Part shown: piece by piece, positions 55,471 through 64,000 of the stretch
How the letters are laid out: each line of letters begins with the position of its first letter
Numbering within the stretch: position 1 is the first letter of the stretch
Source of the DNA: Ammoniphilus sp. CFH 90114
GTDB lineage: Bacteria > Bacillota > Bacilli > Aneurinibacillales > RAOX-1
Assembly: GCF_004123195.1 (NCBI RefSeq)
Contig: NZ_SDLI01000003.1
Location: 186,001 to 250,000, forward strand
Direction of reading: 5' to 3'
Length of the DNA stretch: 64,000 bases
Program-made: the position numbers and the translations under genes
The notes under the pieces: model-generated
Database searches by the model: none
Told to the model about the DNA's origin: nothing
What the model saw: the letters and a program-made list of their open reading frames with translations, nothing else

Positions 55471-56187
55471 CTATACGATTGGTTTTTTTGCAGGAGTACC
55501 CGCTTTTCTAGGATACCCTTTGGGTGTTTGAAAAAGTTTGTGAATTAATATAATACTTCTTTCGGATTGCTCATTTGGAAGCTGAAAACTCTCCATTTTC
55601 TCCGTCTTACCGCCTAGGGTTTTGATAGCCTTTTTCGCTTCATCTAGTTCATTCGAGGCATCTGCTCCCTTTAATACAAGGAAAACTCCCCCTGCCTTGG
55701 CGAATGGCAGGCAAAACTCAGATAGAATATTCAATCGAGCCACCGCTCTTGCTGTCACGACATCGAAGCGATCTCTATATTGAGGATTTATTCCTAGCTC
55801 CTCCGCTCTTCCATGTACACACGCCACATCTTGAAGGCCTAATTCTTGAGCAAGTTGCTGTAAAAATGTAATTCTCTTATTGAGTGAGTCTACAATAGTA
55901 ACTCGTAAATGAGGATAAATAATCTTAATAGGTAAAGAGGGAAACCCTGCTCCTGCTCCAATATCAATTAGCGTTTCAACCTTAGAAAAATCAAAGAAGA
56001 AAGACGCTGAGATGGAATCAAAGAAATGTTTTTCATATACGTCGCCCTTCTCCGTAATAGCTGTAAGATTGATTTTCTCATTCCACTCCACGAGCATGGT
56101 GTAATACTTTTCAAATTGACCCATCTGCCCAGCTGTTAAGGTTACCCCTCTTTCAGCTAACTTCTCTTGAAAAATTGTCGGTTCCAT
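55471..56187 (-). CDS. rsmG: 16S rRNA G527 N7-methyltransferase RsmG (GidB)
   Basis: 238 aa. SAM-binding LIDIGAGAGFPSLPIKI, later GRAEELG and RAVARLNIL. AGGAG precedes the start. It follows mnmG by 9 bases. Confidence 0.97.
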   Translation of the reverse strand: MEPTIFQEKLAERGVTLTAGQMGQFEKYYTMLVEWNEKINLTAITEKGDVYEKHFFDSISASFFFDFSKVETLIDIGAGAGFPSLPIKIIYPHLRVTIVDSLNKRITFLQQLAQELGLQDVACVHGRAEELGINPQYRDRFDVVTARAVARLNILSEFCLPFAKAGGVFLVLKGADASNELDEAKKAIKTLGGKTEKMESFQLPNEQSERSIILIHKLFQTPKGYPRKAGTPAKKPIV

Positions 56188-56196
56188 AAAACTCTC

Positions 56197-58083
56197 CTAA
56201 CTCGTGACTTTGTTTCTTTGTTCTAAATAAATCAGGAGCACGGATATGTCAGAAGGTGTAACACCGGAGATTCGAGCTGCTTGACCAATATTTAAAGGTC
56301 GGATCTTAGCTAATTTATCTCTAGCTTCCTTAGCGAGACCTTGTAGTTGTTGATAGTCAATGTGAGCCGGGATCTTCTTACTCTCCATCTTTTTCATTCG
56401 CTCTACATCCTGTAGTTGTTTGCGAATATATCCCTCATACTTGATTTGAATCTCTACTTGCTCCGTCACATCAGCTGGTATCTCCATGTCCGGGGGAGCT
56501 AACTCAACCAATTCTTTGTACTTAATTTCTGGTCTCCGTAATAGAACCCCAAGTTCTATTGCATTATCTATCACGGCAGAACCGGACCGCTTCAGAAATT
56601 CCTGAACATGGGCATCTGGCTTAACTTTCGTATTCATCAAGCGTTCCTTCTCATCTTCAATCCACTTTTTCTTTTCCACGAACTTTGTATATCTCTCTTC
56701 AGAGATTAATCCAATTTCATATCCCTTCTCCGTCAATCTTAGATCTGCATTATCATGACGCAACAGGAGGCGATATTCCGCACGAGAGGTAAGTAGACGA
56801 TAAGGCTCTAACGTTCCTTTCGTTACTAAGTCATCAATCATCACAGCAATATAAGCTTCGGAACGGTCCAAGATAAGCGGTTCTTTTCCTTGGACTTTTA
56901 GTGCTGCGTTAATTCCTGCCATTAAACCTTGGCCAGCCGCTTCTTCATAACCAGATGTTCCGTTAAGTTGCCCAGCCGTATACAGATTCTCGACCTTCTT
57001 GGTCTCTAATGTAGGCCAAAGTTGAGAGGGTACGACAGCGTCGTATTCTATTGCATATCCTGTACGCATCATTTTTACATTTTCCATTCCGGGAATGCTG
57101 CGTAACATCTGAAGTTGAACATCTTCAGGTAAGGAGGTTGAGAAACCTTGAACATACATTTCCAACGTATTTCTCCCCTCAGGCTCTAAGAAAATCTGAT
57201 GTCTTGGTTTATCATTAAATCTAACCACTTTATCTTCAATGGAAGGACAATAGCGTGGACCCGTTCCTTCAATGACCCCTGAAAACATAGGGGCTCGATG
57301 TAAATTGGAATTAATAATCTCATGTGTTTCGCTACTTGTATAGGTAAGCCAGCAAGGAATTTGATTTGGTACTTCCTCTTTCGTTTCATAAGAGAAAAAT
57401 TGGGGTTTATCATCTCCAGGTTGGATTTCCATCTGACTAAAATCTACGGTGTTCTGATTCACGCGAGGAGGTGTCCCTGTTTTGAAGCGAACAAGTTCAA
57501 ATCCTAAATCCTTCAAGTTATGGGAGAGGTTTATAGACGGTGCCATATTATTTGGCCCACTCTCATATTGAAGCTCTCCTATAATGATCTTTCCTCTTAA
57601 ATAGGTACCTGTGGTCAAAACAACTGCCTTGGAAAGATACCTTGCTCCTGTTTTCGTGATGACGCCCCCACATACTCCATTGTTTACGATTAACTCCTCT
57701 ACCAGCCCTTGTCTTAACATGAGATTAGGCGTGTTCTCAATAGTTTCCTTCATTCTATGTTGGTATAAGAACTTATCTGCTTGCGCACGCAGAGCATGAA
57801 CGGCAGGCCCTTTACCGGTATTGAGCATCCTCATTTGTATATAAGTCTGGTCGATATTTCGACCCATTTCCCCGCCTAATGCATCAATCTCCCGAACCAC
57901 GTGCCCTTTAGCCGGACCTCCAATCGAAGGATTGCAAGGCATATAGGCCACTGCATCTAAATTAATGGTAAGTAAAAGGGTATTACATCCCATTCGTGCT
58001 GCAGCTAGTGCCGCTTCCGCTCCTGCATGTCCAGCTCCAACTACAATAACATCATACGAGCCCGCATCATATTGTGATACCAA
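56197..58083 (-). CDS. mnmG: tRNA uridine-34 carboxymethylaminomethyl-modification enzyme MnmG (GidA)
   Basis: 628 aa from TTG 58083, which has AAGGAGGGG upstream and fits the family length; the frame runs to 58107 but would overlap mnmE. FAD-binding [16 protein letters not shown], active Cys in [18 protein letters not shown] motif [12 protein letters not shown]. Works with MnmE on the tRNA wobble base. Confidence 0.97.
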   Translation of the reverse strand: MVSQYDAGSYDVIVVGAGHAGAEAALAAARMGCNTLLLTINLDAVAYMPCNPSIGGPAKGHVVREIDALGGEMGRNIDQTYIQMRMLNTGKGPAVHALRAQADKFLYQHRMKETIENTPNLMLRQGLVEELIVNNGVCGGVITKTGARYLSKAVVLTTGTYLRGKIIIGELQYESGPNNMAPSINLSHNLKDLGFELVRFKTGTPPRVNQNTVDFSQMEIQPGDDKPQFFSYETKEEVPNQIPCWLTYTSSETHEIINSNLHRAPMFSGVIEGTGPRYCPSIEDKVVRFNDKPRHQIFLEPEGRNTLEMYVQGFSTSLPEDVQLQMLRSIPGMENVKMMRTGYAIEYDAVVPSQLWPTLETKKVENLYTAGQLNGTSGYEEAAGQGLMAGINAALKVQGKEPLILDRSEAYIAVMIDDLVTKGTLEPYRLLTSRAEYRLLLRHDNADLRLTEKGYEIGLISEERYTKFVEKKKWIEDEKERLMNTKVKPDAHVQEFLKRSGSAVIDNAIELGVLLRRPEIKYKELVELAPPDMEIPADVTEQVEIQIKYEGYIRKQLQDVERMKKMESKKIPAHIDYQQLQGLAKEARDKLAKIRPLNIGQAARISGVTPSDISVLLIYLEQRNKVTS

Positions 58084-58096
58084 TGAACTCCCCTCC

Positions 58097-59473
58097 TTAT
58101 TTTCCAAGACAAAATTGAGAAAAAATCTGATCTAGTAAGCTGTCGCTTGCTGTATCCCCAACAATTTCACCAAGCAGCTCCCAGGTTCGTTTTAAATCAA
58201 AAGCTGAGATATCGACTGGCATTCCAGATTCGATACTTTCAGCAAAATCGTCCATCGCTTTAATGGACTCCTTTAATAAAGCAATATGCCTTGCATTACT
58301 TACATAGGTTTGATCTTCTTGCATGACATGCCCTTGGAAAAACAATGTAGCTATAGCCTGCTCAAGATCCTCAATTCCCTCTTCCTCTTTTACAGACGTT
58401 GTAATCAATTTTAGATCAGGAACTAGTTTTTTCAATTCCTCTAGGTCTAATTTCTTTGGTAGGTCTACTTTGTTAATAATTACTATTGTATTTAATCCTT
58501 TAACTAAATCCAATAAGGTCTTATCTTCTTCAGAGAGTTCTTCATTATAATTCAACATGAGTAGGATTAAATCCGCTTCCTTTAACATCTGTCTAGACTT
58601 CTCTACTCCAATTCGCTCTACGATATCCTCTGTCTCTCTTATCCCTGCTGTATCGACCAACCGCAACGGAACTCCCTTGACGTTAACATACTCTTCAATA
58701 ACATCACGTGTCGTGCCTGGAATGTCTGTAACAATCGCCCGGTTCTCATGTATGAGGCTGTTAAGCAATGAGGACTTCCCCACATTGGGGCGACCTACGA
58801 TAACGGTGGACAATCCTTCTCTAAGAATCTTGCCTTGCTCCGAAGTACTAACAAGTCGCAGGATCTCTTTGTTAATGAGCTTACTCTTTTCTAACAACAT
58901 GTTTCTCGTAACCGATTCTACATCATGCTCAGGATAATCAATATTCACTTCAATATGAGCCAGCAATTCTAAGATATCTTGTCTCAAGCGTTGAATCAGT
59001 CTCGAGAGCTTCCCCTCTACTTGATGTAGGGCTACTTTCATTGCGCGGTCCGTCTTTGCTCGAATCAAGTCAATTACAGCCTCTGCTTGAGATAAATCAA
59101 TTCTTCCATTTAAGAATGCCCTCTTCGTAAATTCACCTGGTTCGGCTAATCTAGCTCCATTCTCCAACACTAACTGCAACGTCCGATTAACCGAGACAAT
59201 TCCTCCGTGGCAATTAATTTCAACAACATCCTCTTTCGTAAATGTGCGCGGCGCCTTCATGACAGAAATCATTGCTTCTTCCTGAATCGTTCCCTCACTG
59301 GGCTCAATTAAATATCCATAATGGATCGTATGTGTATCCACAGTGGATAACTTGTGTTTTCCTTTAAATATCTTATCCACAACCAGAATGGACTCGGGTC
59401 CACTTACACGAATAATCCCTATCCCACCTTCACCCATAGGCGTGGCAATGGCTGCAATGGTATCGAATTCCAT
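58097..59473 (-). CDS. mnmE: tRNA modification GTPase MnmE (TrmE)
   Basis: 458 aa. N-terminal formyl-THF-binding domain, inserted G domain ([32 protein letters not shown]), and C-terminal helical part ending in the catalytic FCLGK. GGAG precedes ATG 59473. Confidence 0.98.
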   Translation of the reverse strand: MEFDTIAAIATPMGEGGIGIIRVSGPESILVVDKIFKGKHKLSTVDTHTIHYGYLIEPSEGTIQEEAMISVMKAPRTFTKEDVVEINCHGGIVSVNRTLQLVLENGARLAEPGEFTKRAFLNGRIDLSQAEAVIDLIRAKTDRAMKVALHQVEGKLSRLIQRLRQDILELLAHIEVNIDYPEHDVESVTRNMLLEKSKLINKEILRLVSTSEQGKILREGLSTVIVGRPNVGKSSLLNSLIHENRAIVTDIPGTTRDVIEEYVNVKGVPLRLVDTAGIRETEDIVERIGVEKSRQMLKEADLILLMLNYNEELSEEDKTLLDLVKGLNTIVIINKVDLPKKLDLEELKKLVPDLKLITTSVKEEEGIEDLEQAIATLFFQGHVMQEDQTYVSNARHIALLKESIKAMDDFAESIESGMPVDISAFDLKRTWELLGEIVGDTASDSLLDQIFSQFCLGK

Positions 59474-59608
59474 AGAATGAGTGCTCCTTATATAAAAATG
59501 CCTTAGTATATAGATTTCCCTAAAATATTAGAATATCATACCAGTAGAAAATAAAAAAGCCTAGCAACGTGCTGACTTGAATAATTATTCATATCCCAAT
59601 CAGAATCA

Positions 59609-59649
59609 CAAAAAACACCTTATACAAAGATTGTACAAGGTGTTTTTTT
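59609..59649 (-). terminator. Terminator after jag
   Basis: AAAAACACCTT and AAGGTGTTTTT with an internal ATAC/GTAC pairing; T run on the minus strand. Ends the rpmH-rnpA-yidD-yidC-jag transcript. Confidence 0.85.
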
Positions 59650-60270
59650 CTATTTCTTCGCTTGAATAACAATATAGCGATTCGGATCTTGTCCCTCACT
59701 ATATGTATTAATGTTTTTGCGTTCTTGAAGAAAAGTATGAATTACTTTTCGTTCATGTGAAGGCATTGGCTCTAACTTGATCACTTGGCCGGTTTTTATC
59801 GCTTTATGTGCTAATCGATCAGCAAGTTGCTCTAGGGTTTGTCTGCGCTTGAGTCGATAATTTTCTGCATCCAAAACAATCCGAAGATAAGAATCTGAGT
59901 GCTTGTTCGCGACCGTATTAACTAAAAATTGTAGTGAATCTAAAGTCTGGCCACGTCTGCCAATGATAATACCTAGATCCTCACCAATAATATCCAAAAG
60001 CGTAGCATCCTTTTCATTCTTCACTTCGATAGTGGCCGTTACACTCATGGTAGCAAGTATATCTTGAAGGAAAGTTTTCGCTTCTTGAATTGGATCAATC
60101 TTAAGTTCTACTTCCAATTTTGCAGGGCGGGCGCCAATGAAACCAAAAAAACCTTTTGTTGGTTCTTCTAGGATAGTTACGGTTACTTGGTTCTTCTCAG
60201 CATTTAACTGTTTAAGTGCCAGGGCAATAGCTTCATCGACCGTTTTGGCGGTAACCGTTACTTTCTTCAC
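59650..60270 (-). CDS. jag: RNA-binding protein KhpB (Jag/EloR)
   Basis: 206 aa from GTG 60270, sharing bases with the yidC stop. N-terminal Jag domain (TAKTVDEAIALALKQL), a KH domain with GEDLGIIIGRRGQTLDSLQ and an R3H domain (LEPMPSHERKVIHTFLQ). Affects division and elongation through RNA binding. Confidence 0.95.
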   Translation of the reverse strand: MKKVTVTAKTVDEAIALALKQLNAEKNQVTVTILEEPTKGFFGFIGARPAKLEVELKIDPIQEAKTFLQDILATMSVTATIEVKNEKDATLLDIIGEDLGIIIGRRGQTLDSLQFLVNTVANKHSDSYLRIVLDAENYRLKRRQTLEQLADRLAHKAIKTGQVIKLEPMPSHERKVIHTFLQERKNINTYSEGQDPNRYIVIQAKK

Positions 60271-61034
60271 TTCTTTTTAACCTCCTGGGCTGGAACCGGT
60301 GTGTTCCCTTTAATGAAAAAGGTTTGAACGATGGTGAAGATATTACCAAATACCCAATACAAAGATAAGGCAGAAGGTAAAGTTACAGCAATTACAAGAA
60401 TCATGATTGGCATAATGACAATCATCATCTGCATTTGAGGGTTAGGAGGCATTCCCATTCCCATCATTTTACTTTGGAAGTATGTTGTGACGGCAGCAAG
60501 TATCGGTAAAATATAATATGGATCCGGTTGTCCTAACGCCATCCAGAGAAAACTATGTTCTCTTACATGCTCATTGCGCATAATAGCTTGGTAGAAAGCA
60601 ATGAGGATCGGCATTTGAACTAACAAAGGTAAACAGCCAGCAAGTGGATTTACGTTATGCTTTTGAAATAACTTTAATGTTTCCTCTTGGATCTTTTGCT
60701 GATTATCTTTATACTTATCTCTAATCTTCTGCAGCTCTGGTTGCAGGGCTTGCATCGCTTTAGAACTTTTTAATTGCTTTATCATTAATGGCAATACAGC
60801 AAGACGAATAATGATGGTCGTTGCTAGAATCCCAAGACCATAGCTACCCCATAACAATAAAGCAGACTCATCGATCAGCCAAGATAATGGATAAACGAAA
60901 TAACGATCCCAAAACCCGCCTGTATTCGGATCAATGGGAGGTGGATTGGTCATATAATCGGTGCCGCAACCGGTTAGGAGAAGCATCATAAAAGGTAAAG
61001 ATAAATAGGTAAAGCTTTTCTTCCTAAAACGCAA
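60267..61034 (-). CDS. yidC: Membrane protein insertase YidC (SpoIIIJ-like)
   Basis: 255 aa, start TTG 61034 behind AAGGAGG (frame to 61052). Lipoprotein signal with Cys (MMLLLTGCGT), five membrane segments, hydrophilic-groove Arg in TIIIRLAVLPLMIKQ. Inserts proteins with or without Sec. Confidence 0.96.
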   Translation of the reverse strand: MRFRKKSFTYLSLPFMMLLLTGCGTDYMTNPPPIDPNTGGFWDRYFVYPLSWLIDESALLLWGSYGLGILATTIIIRLAVLPLMIKQLKSSKAMQALQPELQKIRDKYKDNQQKIQEETLKLFQKHNVNPLAGCLPLLVQMPILIAFYQAIMRNEHVREHSFLWMALGQPDPYYILPILAAVTTYFQSKMMGMGMPPNPQMQMMIVIMPIMILVIAVTLPSALSLYWVFGNIFTIVQTFFIKGNTPVPAQEVKKK

Positions 61035-61067
61035 GAAAACTCCTCCTTGCACGAATATGTATAAGAT

Positions 61068-61277
61068 TTAAGGAACGGGATCATAGCCTCCAGGATGAAA
61101 AGGATGACATTTTCCTATTCTTCGCACCGTTAGCCATGTTCCTTTCAACGCTCCAAATTTTTCAATGGCTTCAAAGCCGTAGGCTGAACAACTGGGATAA
61201 AAACGGCAGCTTGGCGGTTTTAATGGTGAAATTCCTAATTGATAGAACCGAATTCCCCTTAATAGCAAGCGCTTCAC
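61068..61277 (-). CDS. yidD: Membrane protein insertion efficiency factor YidD
   Basis: 69 aa from GTG 61277 (GGGAGG upstream). [19 protein letters not shown] and [15 protein letters not shown] are the family signature. Between rnpA and yidC as usual. Confidence 0.95.
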   Translation of the reverse strand: MKRLLLRGIRFYQLGISPLKPPSCRFYPSCSAYGFEAIEKFGALKGTWLTVRRIGKCHPFHPGGYDPVP

Positions 61278-61298
61278 TAACCCTTCCTCCCTTAGAAG

Positions 61299-61646
61299 CT
61301 ATTCCTTAGATAGGAGCTTGGCTTTCCTCAAACAATGGTTCAAACTCGCGGATAATTCATGGAATTCCATCTCTGCTACGGGAGTCCGTGCAATAATCAC
61401 AAGATCACCTCTCCAGGTTATCTCTGGGAGCACTAACCGAGAAGCCTCTCGGATCAGCCTCTTCACCCGATTTCTGACTACTGCCTTGCCAATTTTCTTA
61501 GAAACTGAAATCCCTATACGAATCTGTTCTTGTCCCTCTTTAGGGAGCATATAGACAACAAATTGGCGGTTAGCCGCCGATTTCCCCTGTTGAAAGACTT
61601 TCTGAAATTCATTTTGATCACGAAGACGGTTGTTGCTATGTAACAT
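61299..61646 (-). CDS. rnpA: Ribonuclease P protein component
   Basis: 115 aa. RLRDQNEFQKVFQQGKSAAN and the RNR motif KAVVRNRVKRLIRE. Partner of the RNase P RNA in tRNA 5' processing. Confidence 0.97.
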   Translation of the reverse strand: MLHSNNRLRDQNEFQKVFQQGKSAANRQFVVYMLPKEGQEQIRIGISVSKKIGKAVVRNRVKRLIREASRLVLPEITWRGDLVIIARTPVAEMEFHELSASLNHCLRKAKLLSKE

Positions 61647-61748
61647 AAGTAAACCCCTATCCCATGTAAGTTGGTTCCTCTTTTAAGATTATGGGAAAGC
61701 GGAGATCGGAATAAACCCAAACTGCCGGAAAAAAGCCTTGAATTACAG

Positions 61749-61773
61749 AAAGGCCACTTGCAAAAGTGGCCTA
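61749..61773 (-). terminator. Hairpin between rpmH and rnpA (terminator or processing site)
   Basis: AGGCCACTT and AAGTGGCCT with a 4-base loop, overlapping the rpmH stop; only TTTCTG follows on the minus strand. It could reduce read-through, giving more L34 than RnpA. Confidence 0.6.
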
Positions 61774-61905
61774 GGCAGATAATACTTTTCTTCCTTTTCT
61801 GCGACGCGCAGCTAGAACTTTACGACCGTTCTTTGTGCTCATTCTCTTACGGAATCCGTGCACTTTCTTACGCTTACGATTATTCGGACTAAACGTTGGT
61901 TTCAT
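61771..61905 (-). CDS. rpmH: 50S ribosomal protein L34
   Basis: 44 aa, [20 protein letters not shown] and [20 protein letters not shown]: full match to L34. GGAGG precedes ATG 61905. First gene of the leftward transcript from oriC. Confidence 0.98.
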   Translation of the reverse strand: MKPTFSPNNRKRKKVHGFRKRMSTKNGRKVLAARRRKGRKVLSA

Positions 61906-62533
61906 TATATCCACCTCCCTTGAGGAATAACACTTATTCTAACACTCCAGACCAAATCAGTATTCACTTTCATTCTTCGAATAGGAGTGCTGCCCTTCGT
62001 CTTGCAAGTACCACAAGTTCTCCAGACATTCTCGATTATTATATTCCTTCTGCCTAGCTCTGTCAAGAATATTGCTTGTCCAAATCCTGGACCTAAGAAA
62101 AACTGTATCACTTATTGAATAGTACAGTCATCACTTAAGAATAAAAGACTTGAAATTATTTCCCAAACCTCGTTGTGGAAAAGCGTGAAACATTTTTCGT
62201 CGGATATCGACAGGGTTATCGAGCTAATATCCACATAATATAGTATTGTGAATAAGAATAAGCCACAACGTGTTGTGGTTGTGGATAAATCACAAAAACC
62301 CATTGATATAAGGAGTTTTATCTGCTATCATAAGTGTGTTTTAACTCGTGGATAAAGTAAAAGGTATGAGGGAGTTTTCCACAATCTGTGGATAGAATTG
62401 TGGACAATTATCCACTATTGTGAATAATAACATCTGTGATTATGTGGATGATGGGCGAATGTTGTCGAAAATAGAGAGAAAACAAGCTCTTCCTATTCAC
62501 AGTAATTGTGTATAAGCATTTGGGGGGAATGGT
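61906..62533. other. oriC: Origin of replication region upstream of dnaA (oriC)
   Basis: 628 bases without a gene, between divergent rpmH and dnaA. DnaA boxes (TTATCCACA or one change) in both orientations: 62280-62288 (perfect), 62227-62235, 62347-62355, 62375-62383, 62387-62395, 62408-62416, 62419-62427, 62443-62451, 62507-62515. The dnaA and rpmH promoters must also lie here. With the second cluster after dnaA this gives the bipartite origin layout of Bacillus. Confidence 0.9.
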
Positions 62534-63886
62534 ATGAAAGGGATTCAAGGAGTATGGGATAAGGCCCTAGCCATGATTGAGACAAAATTAAGTAAACCTA
62601 GCTTCGAAACATGGTTAAAGTCAACAAAGGCCATTGCCCTTGACGATGATACCTTATTCATTTCAGCTCCCAATGAGTTTTCGAGAGATTGGTTGGAATC
62701 GCGCTATGCTCAATTAATCGTTGAGACATTATATGAGATCACTGGCGAGAATATGAAAGTAAAAATTGTAACTTCAGATCCTGATGTAAATCTGAAATCC
62801 AGTTCACCTAAAAAGATAGATGATAAGAGATCTTATGCGTCAGATGACCCAGGGCCTGGCCACATGCTTAATTCTAAGTATGTGTTTGACACTTTTGTTA
62901 TCGGTACGGGAAATCGGTTTGCTCATGCAGCGTCACTGGCGGTTGCGGAGGCCCCGGCTAAAGCTTATAACCCCTTATTTATCTATGGAGGGGTAGGATT
63001 AGGAAAAACGCACTTGATGCACGCGATTGGTCACTATGTTTTAGAACATAACCCATCAGCTAAAGTCGTTTATCTTTCCTCAGAAAAATTTACGAATGAG
63101 TTTATTAATAGTATTCGTGATAATAAAGCAGTGGATTTCCGCAATAAGTATCGAAGTGTTGATGTTTTGCTAATAGATGATATTCAGTTTCTAGCGGGAA
63201 AAGAACAAACCCAAGAGGAGTTTTTCCATACATTCAATGCTTTGCACGATGAGAGTAAACAAATTGTCATATCTAGTGATCGGCCGCCGAAAGAAATCCC
63301 AACGCTAGAAGATCGCCTTCGATCTCGATTTGAATGGGGATTAATTACGGATATTCAGCCGCCCGATCTCGAGACAAGAATTGCGATTCTCAGGAAGAAG
63401 GCCAAAGCAGAAAATCTAGACATAGCCAATGAAGTGATGGTTTATATAGCGAACCAGATTGATACAAATATTCGTGAGCTTGAAGGTGCTCTTATTCGTG
63501 TTGTTGCTTATTCTTCTCTTATTAATCGCGATATTGATGTTGATCTGGCTACCGAAGCTCTAAAAGATATTATTCCATCTAGTAAACCTAGGGTGATTAC
63601 GATCTTGGATATTCAACGCGTGGTCGGCGAGCATTTTGGGGTGAAGTTGGAAGACTTTAAAGCTAAAAAACGAAATAAATCCATTGCTTATCCGCGGCAG
63701 ATTGCGATGTACTTATCTCGAGAATTGACTGACTACTCTCTTCCGAAGATTGGTGACGAATTTGGAGGAAGGGATCATACAACCGTTATTCATGCCAATG
63801 ATAAAATTACAACAGAGTTGCAGTCTAACCACACTCTGCAGGAAACCGTTAAAGAGTTGATCGATAAAATTAAAAACGTAAAATAA
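62534..63886 (+). CDS. dnaA: Chromosomal replication initiator DnaA
   Basis: 450 aa behind GGGGGGAA. Domain I (about 1-80), a linker, AAA+ domain with [15 protein letters not shown] (Walker A), [10 protein letters not shown] (Walker B) and RLRSRFEWG, and the DNA-binding domain IV with [16 protein letters not shown]. It binds the boxes on either side of its own gene. Confidence 0.99.
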   Translation: MKGIQGVWDKALAMIETKLSKPSFETWLKSTKAIALDDDTLFISAPNEFSRDWLESRYAQLIVETLYEITGENMKVKIVTSDPDVNLKSSSPKKIDDKRSYASDDPGPGHMLNSKYVFDTFVIGTGNRFAHAASLAVAEAPAKAYNPLFIYGGVGLGKTHLMHAIGHYVLEHNPSAKVVYLSSEKFTNEFINSIRDNKAVDFRNKYRSVDVLLIDDIQFLAGKEQTQEEFFHTFNALHDESKQIVISSDRPPKEIPTLEDRLRSRFEWGLITDIQPPDLETRIAILRKKAKAENLDIANEVMVYIANQIDTNIRELEGALIRVVAYSSLINRDIDVDLATEALKDIIPSSKPRVITILDIQRVVGEHFGVKLEDFKAKKRNKSIAYPRQIAMYLSRELTDYSLPKIGDEFGGRDHTTVIHANDKITTELQSNHTLQETVKELIDKIKNVK

Positions 63887-64000
63887 AGGGCTAATAACCT
63901 GTGAATAGAAGAGACAGTCTAACCACAACTTATCCACATGTGGATGGACTGTCTTTTCATTCCGTTAAGGCTCTTATCCACAAACTCACAGGCCCTACTA
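63887..64000. other. Second DnaA-box cluster downstream of dnaA
   Basis: Boxes at 63930-63938 (TTATCCACA, perfect), 63939-63947 (TGTGGATGG) and 63974-63982 (perfect). The first two lie inside a hairpin, GACAGTC (63913-63919) with GACTGTC (63947-63953) followed by TTTT, which could also act as the dnaA terminator. The unwinding element and dnaN lie beyond the edge. Confidence 0.8.

Noticed and set aside
1-64000. Staphylococcal origin of the whole window, because of the SCC-like architecture
   Set aside because: Core genes include noc, yyaC, a YkvI/DUF554 neighbourhood and a Bacillus-type bipartite oriC; the walRK and rlmH regions are those of spore-forming Bacillales.
1-64000. tRNA or rRNA genes
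   Set aside because: No cloverleaf with a GTTCRANNC T-loop, and no rRNA-like stretch, was recognised. The GGTTCAC at both attachment sites belongs to the rlmH end.

Overview
The window is a piece of a Firmicutes chromosome close to the replication origin. Reading down from the right edge it holds dnaA with flanking DnaA boxes, then rpmH-rnpA-yidD-yidC-jag, mnmE-mnmG-rsmG-noc-soj-spo0J, ychF, rpsF-ssb-rpsR, gdpP-rplI-dnaB, purA and walR-walK-yycH-yycI-walJ-htrA-rlmH. This order, noc, a bipartite oriC, the spore-type gene yyaC and a SpoIIIJ-like YidC point to a spore-forming member of Bacillales, not Staphylococcus. I lean to the Paenibacillaceae/Aneurinibacillus side, but genus is not settled. 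Nearly all core genes lie on the minus strand, away from dnaA, and the core looks intact.

From the 3' end of rlmH (28677) leftwards the sequence becomes AT-rich and accessory. Between 7768 and 28697 lies what I read as a complete element of about 21 kb organised like a staphylococcal cassette chromosome (SCC). (1) The last 21 bases of rlmH are repeated, with only synonymous changes, at 7768-7788. (2) A 14-bp perfect, about 17-bp imperfect, inverted repeat lies just inside both ends. (3) Inside are a large serine recombinase (ccr-like), a second resolvase domain that has lost its catalytic serine, and a DUF927 helicase of the kind found in SCC elements (Cch). A tyrosine recombinase, a RadC-like protein and several small unknown proteins complete the core. 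The cargo is a type II restriction-modification pair with a compact operator/promoter region, a ParA-like ATPase overlapping a SIR2 protein, a degenerate IS630-type protein, and two surface or secreted proteins (MORN/propeller lipoprotein, CuAO-ankyrin fusion).

Left of the inner attachment site (1-7641) are two more defence loci: a two-gene Cap4-like nuclease plus Rad50/SMC-like ATPase pair (Lamassu/ABC-3C type), and a type I restriction system hsdR-hsdM-hsdS, cut by the window edge. They may belong to a second, tandem cassette whose outer attachment site would lie beyond position 1.

How it fits together: rlmH is the landing site. The serine recombinase operon would excise or insert the cassette, and the helicase/OB-like module may replicate it. 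Four separate defence loci are carried within 28 kb, all next to the origin. Function assignments come from motifs read by eye; no database search was possible.
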